Below, piece after piece: positions 44,866 to 53,926 of a DNA stretch of 64,000 nt. The DNA lies in the NCBI GenBank assembly GCA_001604385.1, contig LVBK01000018.1, forward strand, positions 124,001 through 188,000, given 5' to 3'. The DNA comes from Spirochaetales bacterium Spiro_09. GTDB lineage: Bacteria > Spirochaetota > Spirochaetia > Treponematales > Treponemataceae. The notes beneath the pieces are model-generated. The model saw only the letters and a program-made list of their open reading frames with translations. It did not search any database and had not been told where the DNA came from. The translations under genes and the position numbers were made by a program. How positions within the stretch are numbered: position 1 is the first letter of the stretch; the number at the start of each line of letters is the position of its first letter.

Positions 44866-46506
44866 TCAGCGAAGTCCTTTTACCTTGGAAGGATCGACGA
44901 TTGCCCAGAAGGCAGGCTTTGCCTGGAAACGGGTATCGAAGAGCAGGGGGGCATCGGTTCTACCCCGAACGGGGAAGTCATTCAACCAACTGGTATCATC
45001 CGAGGGGCCCCAAATCATGACAAGGTCAAGCTGGCCTTTCTCTGCGGCAGCCTTGTAGACAGCAAAAATATCCTTGTATCGCTGAGCCTGAACAAGAAGA
45101 TCATTGGCAGTGGGCGTCCGTTTTGCATCATTGGCGCTTGCATATATGGACATATCCATTTCCGTGATAACAACCTGAACACCAAGCGAGGCAAACAGAT
45201 CGATAGTTTCCTTAATCTCCGCAACCGAGGGTGCGGTATTGGAAATATGCATCTGGATACCGACTGCATCAACCGGAACCTTTGCAGCGAGCATTTCCTT
45301 TACCAGATTGTACATATCCTGCCGTTTGCGCTTGTCGCTTTCCAGATTGTAGTCATTGATCACAAGCTGTGCATACGGATCGGCTTCACGGGCCCACTTG
45401 AAGGAGTTGAAGATAAATTCCTTACCAAGGATATCGTACCACAGAGAGCCTTCCGCAGCGGTACGGAAACCGCCCTTGTCGGAAAGAACCTCATTAACAA
45501 CGTCATACGATTCTACCTGGCCCTTATAGCGCTTTACGATTGTCTGGATGTGGGTTTTCAAACGCTGATTCAGAAGGTCCTTTGACACGCGCTTGTTGGG
45601 ATCCTTGGGATCCTGCATCAACCATGCGGGTGCCTGCTGGTGCCACTGGAGCGAGTGCCAGCGAACACGCATACCGGTAAGCATACCGAATTCGACGATG
45701 CGGTCAGCATCACGCCACTCAAACTTGCCTTCCTGCGGCTGGATTGCATCCATCTTGTGGGCATTTCCTGCAACCAGGGCATTGAAATGCTTCATGATGA
45801 GCTGGGCTTTCTGCTGCGACGGATCGACTTCATCGGGATTGACTGCTGTACCGATGCTGAACCAGTCATAGAGGGTGTCACCGAGGTTGGGAATATCCAG
45901 CTGTACCTTGGGTTTCAGGGCAGGATCAAGCTTGATAAACTCGATTTCATCTACCCAGAAATCAATTTTATCATTGTCGGTAACCAGATCATCGGCTTTA
46001 TACGGAAGTTCGAAATACACCCAGATATTTTTCTGGGTAGGATCGGCACCGACCGTATATTCGCCCTTTATCTGTGTCCATTCGCCTTTCTTTGCCTGGA
46101 AAGAAAGGATATTCGCATACTTGTGCGCTTCATTGGGGTCCTTGAAAGAACGCTCGACGCTGAAAGTAAACGCCTGGTTTTCAGGGCCCTGGTTGTAATA
46201 TATCCATCCGGAGAATGCATAGACATCTCCCGCTACCGCATTGTCGGTCAACAGGTGAATCGGTCCATGCCAGGTCTTTGTCCGGTTGGTAATCTTGAGA
46301 GACGCAGAGCCGACCTTTTTCACCGCGGTATCGATAATCAGCTTTTCTTCCGAGCCCGGGTGCCCGCGGTGGGCCCAGCCACCAACCTTTCCATCATCAA
46401 AGGAATTCTTGATTACGGTGACATTCTTGAATGTCTGTGCCGACAGGATTCCGCCTGCAGCGACTAACAATGCAAGAAGCACGAACAGCATTTTTGTCTT
46501 TCGCAT
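44866..46506 (-). CDS. Secreted GH10 endo-beta-1,4-xylanase with N-terminal CBM
   Basis: This 546-residue enzyme has a signal peptide (MRKTKMLFVLLALLVAAGGIL). A jelly-roll module of about 160 residues (KNSFDDGKVGGWAHRG, FWVDEIEFIKLDP) of the CBM4/9/22 type precedes the GH10 barrel. ESYDVVNEV carries the acid/base glutamate and VVITEMDMS the nucleophile, so it should be active. It likely cuts xylan at the cell surface or in the medium. It is the last gene of the binding protein-permease-permease operon, 83 bases after the second permease, with GGAGGAG before the ATG and a small hairpin (46528-46541) in the gap. Confidence 0.95.
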   Translation of the reverse strand: MRKTKMLFVLLALLVAAGGILSAQTFKNVTVIKNSFDDGKVGGWAHRGHPGSEEKLIIDTAVKKVGSASLKITNRTKTWHGPIHLLTDNAVAGDVYAFSGWIYYNQGPENQAFTFSVERSFKDPNEAHKYANILSFQAKKGEWTQIKGEYTVGADPTQKNIWVYFELPYKADDLVTDNDKIDFWVDEIEFIKLDPALKPKVQLDIPNLGDTLYDWFSIGTAVNPDEVDPSQQKAQLIMKHFNALVAGNAHKMDAIQPQEGKFEWRDADRIVEFGMLTGMRVRWHSLQWHQQAPAWLMQDPKDPNKRVSKDLLNQRLKTHIQTIVKRYKGQVESYDVVNEVLSDKGGFRTAAEGSLWYDILGKEFIFNSFKWAREADPYAQLVINDYNLESDKRKRQDMYNLVKEMLAAKVPVDAVGIQMHISNTAPSVAEIKETIDLFASLGVQVVITEMDMSIYASANDAKRTPTANDLLVQAQRYKDIFAVYKAAAEKGQLDLVMIWGPSDDTSWLNDFPVRGRTDAPLLFDTRFQAKPAFWAIVDPSKVKGLR

Positions 46507-46589
46507 GTAACTCTCCTCCTAATTTAACCTGGCAAGCCAGGGCTTCGTTACAACTTGACTAACGGAACAGCGTGTTTCCGGTAATCACT

Positions 46590-47516
46590 TTATTCTTTAA
46601 CGCCACCGACATTCAAACCGGTAACAAAGTGGCGCTGCATGAACGGATACACGACCAGAATGGGTGTCGCGGCAACAATAGTGATTGCCGCACGGATACT
46701 GACCGGAGTGACAACGCTCGAACTGTAGTCCTGCCCCATTCCCATCGCACCTACGTCGGCAGCGGTTTTTGACTGCTGCTGGCTGGCCGAAAGGAACTTC
46801 ATCAATTCATACTGCAGTGTGCTCAGTTCCTGTCGTCCGGAAGCAAATATCATGGTGTCAAACCACTGGTTCCAGGCATTGACCGCGACAAAGAGCGCGA
46901 TGGTTGCCAAAACAGGCTTGCACAGGGGAAGCATTATCCGGAAGAAAATCTTGAATTCACCGGCGCCATCGATACGGGCCGATTCCACCAAACTGTCGGG
47001 GATACTGTTCATGTATGTCCGTACAACGATGAAGTTGAATGCACTGACAAGGCCAGGCACGATGTACACCGCAAACTTGTTGATAAGGCCGAGGCTTCTG
47101 ATCAAAAAGTAGTACGGGATGAGACCCGCGCCGATATACATTGACAGAACCAGGATGAAAGTAAATTGCCTGCGCAAGACAAATTCTTTTCGTCCCAGAG
47201 AGTAGGCAAGCATACTCGTCAAAAAAACGCTCAATACAGTCTGAATAAGCGTACGCGCAACCGAAATGAAGAACGCATTATAGATAGTACCTGAAGCAAA
47301 AACAGCCTTGTAGTTCTGCCAGGTAAACCGGCGTGGCCATATGGTCAAGCCACCCCGAACGGTGTCGGTTGCATCATTGAAAGAAACGACTATGGTATTC
47401 CAGAACGGATACAGGGTAATGAACATCAGGAACACAAGAAACAGTGTATTTACCGTATGGAACACCCGATCCTCGAGCCGTGCCCGAAAGTAATAATTTG
47501 CGTATTTGCTTGTCAT
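46590..47516 (-). CDS. Carbohydrate ABC permease, LplC/YtcP type
   Basis: This 308-residue inner-membrane permease has six helices and the coupling motif ARIDGAGEFKIFFRIMLPLCKP near residues 195-215. Its start, FLVFLMFITLYPFWNTIVVSFNDA, is typical of the YtcP/LplC group used for complex oligosaccharides such as aldouronates. The ATG overlaps the stop of the partner permease by four bases. No ATPase is encoded nearby; these systems usually borrow a shared MsmX-type ATPase. Confidence 0.94.
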   Translation of the reverse strand: MTSKYANYYFRARLEDRVFHTVNTLFLVFLMFITLYPFWNTIVVSFNDATDTVRGGLTIWPRRFTWQNYKAVFASGTIYNAFFISVARTLIQTVLSVFLTSMLAYSLGRKEFVLRRQFTFILVLSMYIGAGLIPYYFLIRSLGLINKFAVYIVPGLVSAFNFIVVRTYMNSIPDSLVESARIDGAGEFKIFFRIMLPLCKPVLATIALFVAVNAWNQWFDTMIFASGRQELSTLQYELMKFLSASQQQSKTAADVGAMGMGQDYSSSVVTPVSIRAAITIVAATPILVVYPFMQRHFVTGLNVGGVKE

Positions 47517-48457
47517 ACCAGTCGCTCCTCTCCCATTCGCTTGGCCAGCCAGTTGGCAAAAAACAGCATGCTGATATTGACTACGTTCTTGAACATACCG
47601 GCCGCGGTAGCAAGCGAGAAATTCCCCAGGTTCAAACCATACGACAGGACGTAAATATCGATTGTGTCGGACACATCCTGGATCAAACCGTTTCGTAGCA
47701 GATATTGCAACTCAAAACCCGCATCGAGTATTCGGCCGATGCTCATAATCAGCAATATCATGACCGTCGACTTGATACCGGGAAGCGTTATATGCCACAT
47801 TTTCTGGTAGCGATGGCAGCCATCGATCTCTGCCGCCTCGTAGAGAGTCGGATCAATACCGACAATTGCCGCCAGGTAGATAATGGTATTCCATCCTACC
47901 TCCTTCCATACATACGTTCCGCCGACTATACCCCAAAAATATTTGGGCTCGCTCAACCAGAGTACCGGCTCCTCGATCAAACCCAGATACATGAGAAAAT
48001 CATTGATGGCACCATTCTCGGTCGACAACATCGACGCAACAAGTCCGGTAACAATAACCCATGACAGGAAGTGCGGAAGATACGAAACAGTCTGTACCAC
48101 CCGCTTGAACAGGACTTTCTTGACCTCATTCAACATAAGGGCAAGAACAATGGCAGTCACATACCCCAGGGTCATATTGATAAAACTCATGGCAAGCGTA
48201 TTACGCAAAACCTTGAGAAAGTTATCATCGGTAAAAAGAAACAGGAACCATTTGATCCCGACCCATTGCTGTTTGGCAAAGGATAATGCGGGTTTGTAGT
48301 TCTGGAACGCCATTGTCCAGCCCCAAAGAGGCACATAGGCGAAAACAATCACATACAAAACCAGCGGTGCGGACATGAAAAACAGCTGCCGCTGTGCAAA
48401 GAGGTTCTCCAGAAAGGTTTTTGGCCGGTTTTGTATCCGGATCTCGTTTGTCGTCAT
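47513..48457 (-). CDS. Carbohydrate ABC permease, LplB/YteP type
   Basis: This protein of about 314 residues with six helices begins RQLFFMSAPLVLYVIVFAYVPLWGW, the LplB/YteP signature. The coupling loop AAEIDGCHRYQKMWHITLPGIK is standard. It forms the import channel with the LplC-type protein. The ATG at 48457 is preferred because GGAG lies nine bases upstream; one 15 bases earlier lacks a site. It is separated from the binding-protein gene by 140 bases with a hairpin. Confidence 0.94.
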   Translation of the reverse strand: MTTNEIRIQNRPKTFLENLFAQRQLFFMSAPLVLYVIVFAYVPLWGWTMAFQNYKPALSFAKQQWVGIKWFLFLFTDDNFLKVLRNTLAMSFINMTLGYVTAIVLALMLNEVKKVLFKRVVQTVSYLPHFLSWVIVTGLVASMLSTENGAINDFLMYLGLIEEPVLWLSEPKYFWGIVGGTYVWKEVGWNTIIYLAAIVGIDPTLYEAAEIDGCHRYQKMWHITLPGIKSTVMILLIMSIGRILDAGFELQYLLRNGLIQDVSDTIDIYVLSYGLNLGNFSLATAAGMFKNVVNISMLFFANWLAKRMGEERLV

Positions 48458-48554
48458 ACTAAAAAGCTCCATTAGGCTACCCCGATACTACGTTGCGTAT
48501 CGGGGTCAACATCAAAAGTAAAAGGAACAAATCCAGCAAGGATTATTGAAAGCG

Positions 48555-48580
48555 CCCCGGAAGCGTCACCACTTCCGGGG
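48555..48580 (-). terminator. Intercistronic hairpin after the binding-protein gene
   Basis: A perfect nine-pair stem CCCCGGAAG/CTTCCGGGG with an eight-base loop starts about 18 bases past the stop. Only a short T-run (CGCTTTC) follows on the transcribed strand. Such hairpins commonly cause partial termination or protect the upstream message, so that binding protein exceeds permease. Confidence 0.6.
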
Positions 48581-48597
48581 ACTCCGCTCTTCAAGTA

Positions 48598-50262
48598 TCA
48601 GTTCTTCGGCGACCACTTGCGGATTCGTTCGTCGATATGGTCCTGAACGTAAGCTTCGTATTCTTTCAGTCCAACCTTGGAAAGTTCGGTCACATACTCA
48701 TTCCACAGGCGTTCGAACTGATTCGGGCGGGCAAGAATAATGCGGGGAAGATACTTTCTGTACAAGTCTTCCGCTTTTTTCCATGCAATCTGGGCAGGAG
48801 ATCCGTCAGGAGGTGTAATCTGCCAGGCAGGGAACCATACCGGGTTGTCGGGAGGATTGGGATCCATCAGCTCTGCATAGCTGGAAACGCCATAGGCTTC
48901 GAGAACCTCACGGTCTTCGGGACGCTGTGCTGCGAGAGCTTCGGCGGGAACTTCGCCGATAGAGGTCGGCCAGCCGTCAGAGAACGCACCGGTCAGCTTG
49001 GGAGCCTGATTAAACCACTGGTCGCCCTTGTTTCTGAGCTTCCATACACCGTCTTCCTGCTGTTCCCGCTGTTCGGGCGTGCGGTACGGATTTCCGTCAG
49101 CATCCCACTGCCAGTCTTCACCCTCAAATCCCCAGTGGAACACCCGCTGGGCTTCCTCCGAAATCTGAGCTTCCATAAACTTGATAATCCGGACGGGATC
49201 TTTTGCCTTGATACTGATACCGTACCCGCGCTGGATATTCGGAAGCGGTTTGTTGCGGTAACGGGGAGTAATGCTTTCATCGAATACGATCGGAAGCGGC
49301 ATCATGGTTCTGTTGTACATGTCCTGGTTGCGCAAAGCGGTTCCGGCATCCTGGAACTGCCAGTTCTGGTCATGGATTCCCAGAACACGTCCGGAAGAAA
49401 GCTTTGCCATATACTGGTCATAGTTGTCGACGAAACAGGTTCTGTCGATAATGCCCTTGGCGTTCATTTCGTTCAGTTTCTTGAACCAGCGCTTGGAAAT
49501 ATCCTTGTCAAGGAAGACTTCATATTTGTAGGTTTGAGGATTGACCGTTCCGTTTCCGTCGTTGGGATAACCGGCCAGGAAGTTCGGCGGGTTAATCAGA
49601 CAGAACGCGCGCCAGTCATAGGTCAAAATAGTATAGCCGATGGTCGGCATGCCGTTTACGGTCGGATATTTTTCCTTGTACTTCATGATGATATCGAAAT
49701 ACTCATCCATGGTGGTTATTTTCGGATATCCGAATTCCTTCATGACTTCTTTCTGGATCCACAGAGCGGAATCACCATACCAGGTGGAGGTGTCGCGGTT
49801 GTCCACAATACCCCAGGCAGGAAGGGTATAGACCTTTCCGTCCGGCTCCTTCATCTTTTCCCAGGCGCTCGCATAGTGCTTTTTCAGGTTCGGTCCATAT
49901 TTATCGATCAGGTCATCAAGAGGTATGAGCGCTCCGGCTTCATAAAATTTAGGACTGTCGACATTAAGAATGTCGGGGTAGTCACCTGAAGCGATCATGA
50001 CACCTATCTTTTGATCCTTGACGCCGACAGCGATGTCCCAGGTAAAGGTGACATTGAACTCATCCTTCATCCATTTGAAGATCTTGTTGTCAGCAGGGGG
50101 GGCCTGATGGTTCTGCACCGAGAACACGGATAATTCTATCGGATAATTGTCGTCTTCTGACGAAACGGCACCGGCAGATCCTGACTTTTGTGAGCAGGAC
50201 ACGGCAAGTACCGCAAGAAACGCCAGCAAAACAAGCATTGCTTTGTTCAAGCCATTTCTCAT
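48598..50262 (-). CDS. Oligosaccharide-binding lipoprotein of ABC transporter (LplA/YtcQ type)
   Basis: This 554-residue extracellular solute-binding protein has the lipobox LAVSC after a hydrophobic signal (AMLVLLAFLAVLAV). The mature start EDDNYPIELSVFSVQNHQAPP and the later GDYPDILNVDSPKFYEAGALIPLDDLIDKYG are the LplA/YtcQ family pattern. These large binding proteins take up oligosaccharides. The co-transcribed GH10 gene, with GH67 next door, suggests xylo- or aldouronic oligosaccharides. GGAGG precedes the ATG. Confidence 0.94.
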   Translation of the reverse strand: MRNGLNKAMLVLLAFLAVLAVSCSQKSGSAGAVSSEDDNYPIELSVFSVQNHQAPPADNKIFKWMKDEFNVTFTWDIAVGVKDQKIGVMIASGDYPDILNVDSPKFYEAGALIPLDDLIDKYGPNLKKHYASAWEKMKEPDGKVYTLPAWGIVDNRDTSTWYGDSALWIQKEVMKEFGYPKITTMDEYFDIIMKYKEKYPTVNGMPTIGYTILTYDWRAFCLINPPNFLAGYPNDGNGTVNPQTYKYEVFLDKDISKRWFKKLNEMNAKGIIDRTCFVDNYDQYMAKLSSGRVLGIHDQNWQFQDAGTALRNQDMYNRTMMPLPIVFDESITPRYRNKPLPNIQRGYGISIKAKDPVRIIKFMEAQISEEAQRVFHWGFEGEDWQWDADGNPYRTPEQREQQEDGVWKLRNKGDQWFNQAPKLTGAFSDGWPTSIGEVPAEALAAQRPEDREVLEAYGVSSYAELMDPNPPDNPVWFPAWQITPPDGSPAQIAWKKAEDLYRKYLPRIILARPNQFERLWNEYVTELSKVGLKEYEAYVQDHIDERIRKWSPKN

Positions 50263-50325
50263 GAGTATACCTCCATATTAGTCTTTGATAGACAATTCTA
50301 GAGGCACTACAGACTGTCCAAAATC

Positions 50326-50340
50326 AGGTATTTCCCCTAG
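50326..50340 (-). promoter_or_regulatory. Shared upstream motif, transporter-xylanase operon
   Basis: On the coding strand the bases read CTAGGGGAAATACCT, 64-78 bases before the binding-protein ATG, matching 13 of 15 positions with 44775-44789. A candidate TAGAAT -10 box lies about 25 bases downstream. It is a plausible activator site for the NarL-type regulator encoded immediately upstream. Confidence 0.5.
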
Positions 50341-50367
50341 ACAGCACAAAGTATATGTACGGAAAAC

Positions 50368-51033
50368 TCAGTTATTGACCCATTCAATGGCAAGCTGCCG
50401 AAGCTCCTGGGAAGAGCTGCAGTGAAGTTTCAATTTGATATGTTCCTTGTGAGTGTCAATTGTTTTGGTGCTCAGGTTCAACTTGGCCGCAATTTCAACC
50501 GTTCCCAGACCCTTTCCGATCAGGGTAAAAATCTGTAATTGCCGATCCGAAAGCTTACTGACCGAAGCGAACCAGTCCTTGCCCTCTTTCATGGCGTTGC
50601 CACCGGTCATATAGTCAAACAGCCGTTCGCGCTCGGTATCACTCAGCCAGATTTTACCCGACATGACCGTTTTTATCGCGTCAATCACTTTGGTTCCGGC
50701 TTCTTCTTTCATGATATACCCGCGGGCCCCTGCACGAAGCGCCCGTTCGGCATAATAGCGCTCATCATGCATGGAGAGAACCAGAATAACCAGATCGGCA
50801 ACCCGGGCTTTCAATTCTTTAATCAGGGAAAGACCGTCTTCATCTCCAAGATTTAAATCAACAACTGCCAGGTCAGGAGATGTTTTTTCAAGCAGATCGA
50901 GCGCTTCGGAGGAATTTCTGGCTTCTCCGACAACCTCATATGATGACTGTGCGTCAATCAACTGGGCAAGTCCCTTGCTGAACAACGGATGATCTTCTAT
51001 CAATATGACCTTGGTAACCGGCATAGGGTGCAT
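50368..51033 (-). CDS. NarL/LuxR-type response regulator
   Basis: This protein of about 221 residues has a receiver (VILIEDHPLFSKGL, phospho-acceptor Asp59 in LAVVDLNLGD, Lys in YIMKEEAGTKV) and a C-terminal LuxR helix-turn-helix (LSDRQLQIFTLIGKGLGTVEIAAKLNLSTKTIDTHKEHIKLKL). No kinase is adjacent on the same strand. The HisKA_3-type kinase at 57949-60129 is the type that normally pairs with NarL regulators, so it is the likely partner. The gene is directly upstream of the transporter operon and probably controls it. Start is uncertain (ATG 51033 or 51024). Confidence 0.93.
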   Translation of the reverse strand: MHPMPVTKVILIEDHPLFSKGLAQLIDAQSSYEVVGEARNSSEALDLLEKTSPDLAVVDLNLGDEDGLSLIKELKARVADLVILVLSMHDERYYAERALRAGARGYIMKEEAGTKVIDAIKTVMSGKIWLSDTERERLFDYMTGGNAMKEGKDWFASVSKLSDRQLQIFTLIGKGLGTVEIAAKLNLSTKTIDTHKEHIKLKLHCSSSQELRQLAIEWVNN

Positions 51034-51112
51034 ACTACCATAAAATAAACAGACGGCATAGTACAAATTCCTTATTTCTGAGCGAAGCCTCTTGTTCTAG
51101 AATGGTCACAAC

Positions 51113-52114
51113 ATGCACATGTCACATAATGAAACAGGGCTTAAGGATGCTTGGTCCCATGCGTTTAGCGTCGGGGCCGCAGTCAGTTCCGAATGCCTCG
51201 CGCAAAAAGAATCAGTGCAGTTACTCACCACACATTTTTCGTCGCTGACCCCGGAGTCCGCGATGAAGATGAGCAAAATTTGGCCATTCCCGCACCGGAA
51301 ATACACGGCGGAAGCGGACCGGATTTCCGGCTTTGCAAAAGAACATCGGTATCTTCTTCGGGGACATGCCTTCCTGGACAGCCTGGCTACACCGGAATGG
51401 GTATTTGAGCACGATCCGGTAAAACGGCGCGATCTCCTTGAGAACTTCATACAATATATGTGCGAACGGTATGGGGATGCAGTGTATGCCTGGGATGTCA
51501 TCAACAATGCGGTATCCACAACACGGGAATCGGGACTATCCGGACGATGGTTCGAGAACGACGATGAATCATGCATCGATTTCGCTTTCCGGGCCGCACA
51601 CGCCGCTTCTGCGCAGACAAAGCTTTTCTTGAACGAAAGCAACAACATTACCGGTAAAAAGAAAGAGATGACGCTGTCGCTATTGCGACGCATGCTGGAT
51701 CGGGGCGTTCCAATCGATGGCATCGGACTCCATGGTCACTGGAATATAGATTATCCCGATGAATGCACACTCCGGACAGCCATAGAGGACTATGCGGCCC
51801 TCGGCCTTGACATCGAAATTACCCAGCTTGATATATCGGCGTATAAACGGGAAGAAGAAGAAAACGATATGGAATCCATTCCGGAAGAACGGGAACTGGC
51901 ACAGGCACATCAGTACCGGACAATCTTCAGAATCGCATCCGACTATCCTGCGGTTAAAAATATAACCACCTGGGGAATCGCTGACAATGTACACTGGATC
52001 GGTCATTCACCGGCGCGAACTAAAAGCAACCGGGCTCTGCTTTTTAATCCCGATTTTTCTGCAAAGCCGCTTGTCCATGTCCTTATTGACATGGGACTAA
52101 ACCTGACCTACTGA
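51113..52114 (+). CDS. GH10-fold protein lacking both catalytic glutamates (pseudo-xylanase)
   Basis: This 333-residue protein has no signal peptide and spans a whole GH10 barrel. Recognisable landmarks are TPESAMKM, LLRGHAFLDS, YAWDVINNAV, GVPIDGIGLHGHWNIDYP, EITQLDIS and TTWGIADNVHW. The acid/base glutamate of WDVVNE is Asn132 (codon AAT, 51506-51508) and the nucleophile of ITELD is Gln238 (codon CAG, 51824-51826). The usual W-H pair after RGHTLV is Asp89-Ser90, and the EN of TxEN is Glu48-Ser49. It should therefore not cleave xylan but may still bind xylo-oligosaccharide. It reads into the soluble kinase and response-regulator genes, 75 bases away, which suggests a sensor role. No frameshift or stop disturbs it, so it is maintained. 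Confidence 0.9.
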   Translation: MHMSHNETGLKDAWSHAFSVGAAVSSECLAQKESVQLLTTHFSSLTPESAMKMSKIWPFPHRKYTAEADRISGFAKEHRYLLRGHAFLDSLATPEWVFEHDPVKRRDLLENFIQYMCERYGDAVYAWDVINNAVSTTRESGLSGRWFENDDESCIDFAFRAAHAASAQTKLFLNESNNITGKKKEMTLSLLRRMLDRGVPIDGIGLHGHWNIDYPDECTLRTAIEDYAALGLDIEITQLDISAYKREEEENDMESIPEERELAQAHQYRTIFRIASDYPAVKNITTWGIADNVHWIGHSPARTKSNRALLFNPDFSAKPLVHVLIDMGLNLTY

Positions 52115-52189
52115 AATTTCTCAACGCTTCAACACTCCGGGTCCCCTGCTATTTGACCTGCACCCTCGGAGAAACCATACTTGTAATGG

Positions 52190-53926
52190 ATGAAAGACAT
52201 TGACCGCCCCTTTCTGCATGCCCTCCACGAACAAATCCTCCATGCTGTCATAAAGGAAGGAGCAAAATACAACCTCAAGCATCTTCTGTCCGTATTACGA
52301 ACTCATATAGAGGCAGATACGGCCTGCCTTTTCTTTGTAGAAGAAAATCAGATACTGACAATGATCGTCGACAGCCAGGATGCTGCAGGAATTCCGTTAT
52401 TAGTCGGTACCGATCTCGTAACGCTTCATACAGAAAGAATTCCCGAAAAAACAATAGTGCGGCATTCCGAGAGTTTCGGTATATACGGAAACAAAAAATT
52501 TGCATCCACGCTGACAGTACCAGTCCGAAAGAAGGGGCAACTGGTAGCAGTCATGGAATTCGGCAAGGACACCGACGATATCGATTCGGATAAAGCCGTC
52601 GAAACCGCTAAAGCGATCGCATATCTTCATACGGTATTGCTTTCAGCACACGAAGATACCCGCCGCTTCGAGGCGAACAGAAAACTGCGTGCCCTGTTTT
52701 CACAAACTGAACGCCAATTCCGGATACTCCTTGAAAACACACGGGACATTATTCTTTCCTTTACCCCGGACGGAGCACTCCGATCGATAAACGAAATTGG
52801 CAAGAATCTCTTGTGCGCCCGGCATGACATTGAATCATGCAAGTTTAACCCGGTCAGCCCCGATTTATCGTTTATTGCCAATTTGCTCAAGAACGGCACT
52901 CCGGCAAGCGATCTGGAAGTAGTGGTTGAGGATGACAACAGACAACCCCGGTTTCTGCTTGCCTCATTTTCTCCCGAAATGGACATACACAATAATCTTG
53001 TGCTCATTCACGCTATTTGCAAGGACATCACCGACAGGGTCGAGTCGCAAAAGACTCTATGGCAGGCAAATTATGAACTTTCAAAAGCACAGGAGCTTCT
53101 GGAAAAAACGCAACTACAGATGATTCAGCAGGAAAAGCTCGCCTCCATTGGCCAGCTTGCGGCGGGTATCGCTCACGAGATCAATAATCCGCTTGGTTTC
53201 ATCATGAGTAATTATGAAACGCTCAAGGAATACCTTGATAAAATGACCCGGTATATTACTGAACTTGAACAACATGTTCCGGATTCTTCCCAACTGCAGA
53301 ACCGGACAAGGATCATGAAAATACTCCAGAGAGAGGAACAGCTAATCAAGGATACCGACGAGGGCTTTTCCCGCATCTCGAAGATTATTCAGAGTCTGAA
53401 GGATTTTTCCCGGACAGAAACAAGAGGCGTTCTTTCATCGGTTCATATCGAGCAGTTACTGGAAGATACGCTGATTGTGTCACGCAACAGCTGGAAATAT
53501 GTTGCAGAGATTAGTACAGATTACCGCCTTGATCAGACAGTGGAGGCGTATGGAGACCTCCTGAATCAGGTTTTCATGAATATCATCGTCAATGCGGCAC
53601 AGGCCATAGCAAGCCAGGGACGTGATACGCCGGGCAGTATCCGGATTACGACAGACCGTGACGGTGATATGGCCCTGATTATTATAGAGGATGACGGGCC
53701 AGGACTGAGCAGAGAGGTCATCCGGAGGCTATTCGACCCGTTCTTTACTACAAAACCCGTTGGCAAGGGAACAGGCCTGGGGTTAAGCGTCTCGTATGAT
53801 ATCATAGTAAAAAAACATAACGGGGATATTCTTGCCGAAAACCGGATTGAGGGAGGAGCGCGCTTTATCATCCGCATACCGTTTAATCAAACAAGTCAAC
53901 TGGAAACCACGGGGGAAGAAGTATGA
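52190..53926 (+). CDS. Soluble GAF-PAS sensor histidine kinase
   Basis: This 578-residue cytoplasmic kinase has no membrane helix. A GAF-like domain fills residues 1-155 (HLLSVLRTHIEADTACLFFV) and a PAS domain about 170-290 (ERQFRILLENTRDIILSFTPDG). A coiled segment leads to the DHp box AAGIAHEINNPLGF with His329. The ATPase follows (NIIVNAAQAIASQG, EDDGPGLSREV, GTGLGLSVSYDIIV). The response-regulator gene overlaps its stop by four bases. The pseudo-xylanase gene lies just upstream, so the kinase may read a ligand-bound state of that protein. No ribosome site is evident. Confidence 0.93.
   Translation: MKDIDRPFLHALHEQILHAVIKEGAKYNLKHLLSVLRTHIEADTACLFFVEENQILTMIVDSQDAAGIPLLVGTDLVTLHTERIPEKTIVRHSESFGIYGNKKFASTLTVPVRKKGQLVAVMEFGKDTDDIDSDKAVETAKAIAYLHTVLLSAHEDTRRFEANRKLRALFSQTERQFRILLENTRDIILSFTPDGALRSINEIGKNLLCARHDIESCKFNPVSPDLSFIANLLKNGTPASDLEVVVEDDNRQPRFLLASFSPEMDIHNNLVLIHAICKDITDRVESQKTLWQANYELSKAQELLEKTQLQMIQQEKLASIGQLAAGIAHEINNPLGFIMSNYETLKEYLDKMTRYITELEQHVPDSSQLQNRTRIMKILQREEQLIKDTDEGFSRISKIIQSLKDFSRTETRGVLSSVHIEQLLEDTLIVSRNSWKYVAEISTDYRLDQTVEAYGDLLNQVFMNIIVNAAQAIASQGRDTPGSIRITTDRDGDMALIIIEDDGPGLSREVIRRLFDPFFTTKPVGKGTGLGLSVSYDIIVKKHNGDILAENRIEGGARFIIRIPFNQTSQLETTGEEV

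Noticed and set aside
48637-49989. A 450-codon open frame opposite the binding-protein gene
   Set aside because: It mirrors the codon pattern of a well-supported lipoprotein gene and shows no domain, start signal or signal peptide of its own.
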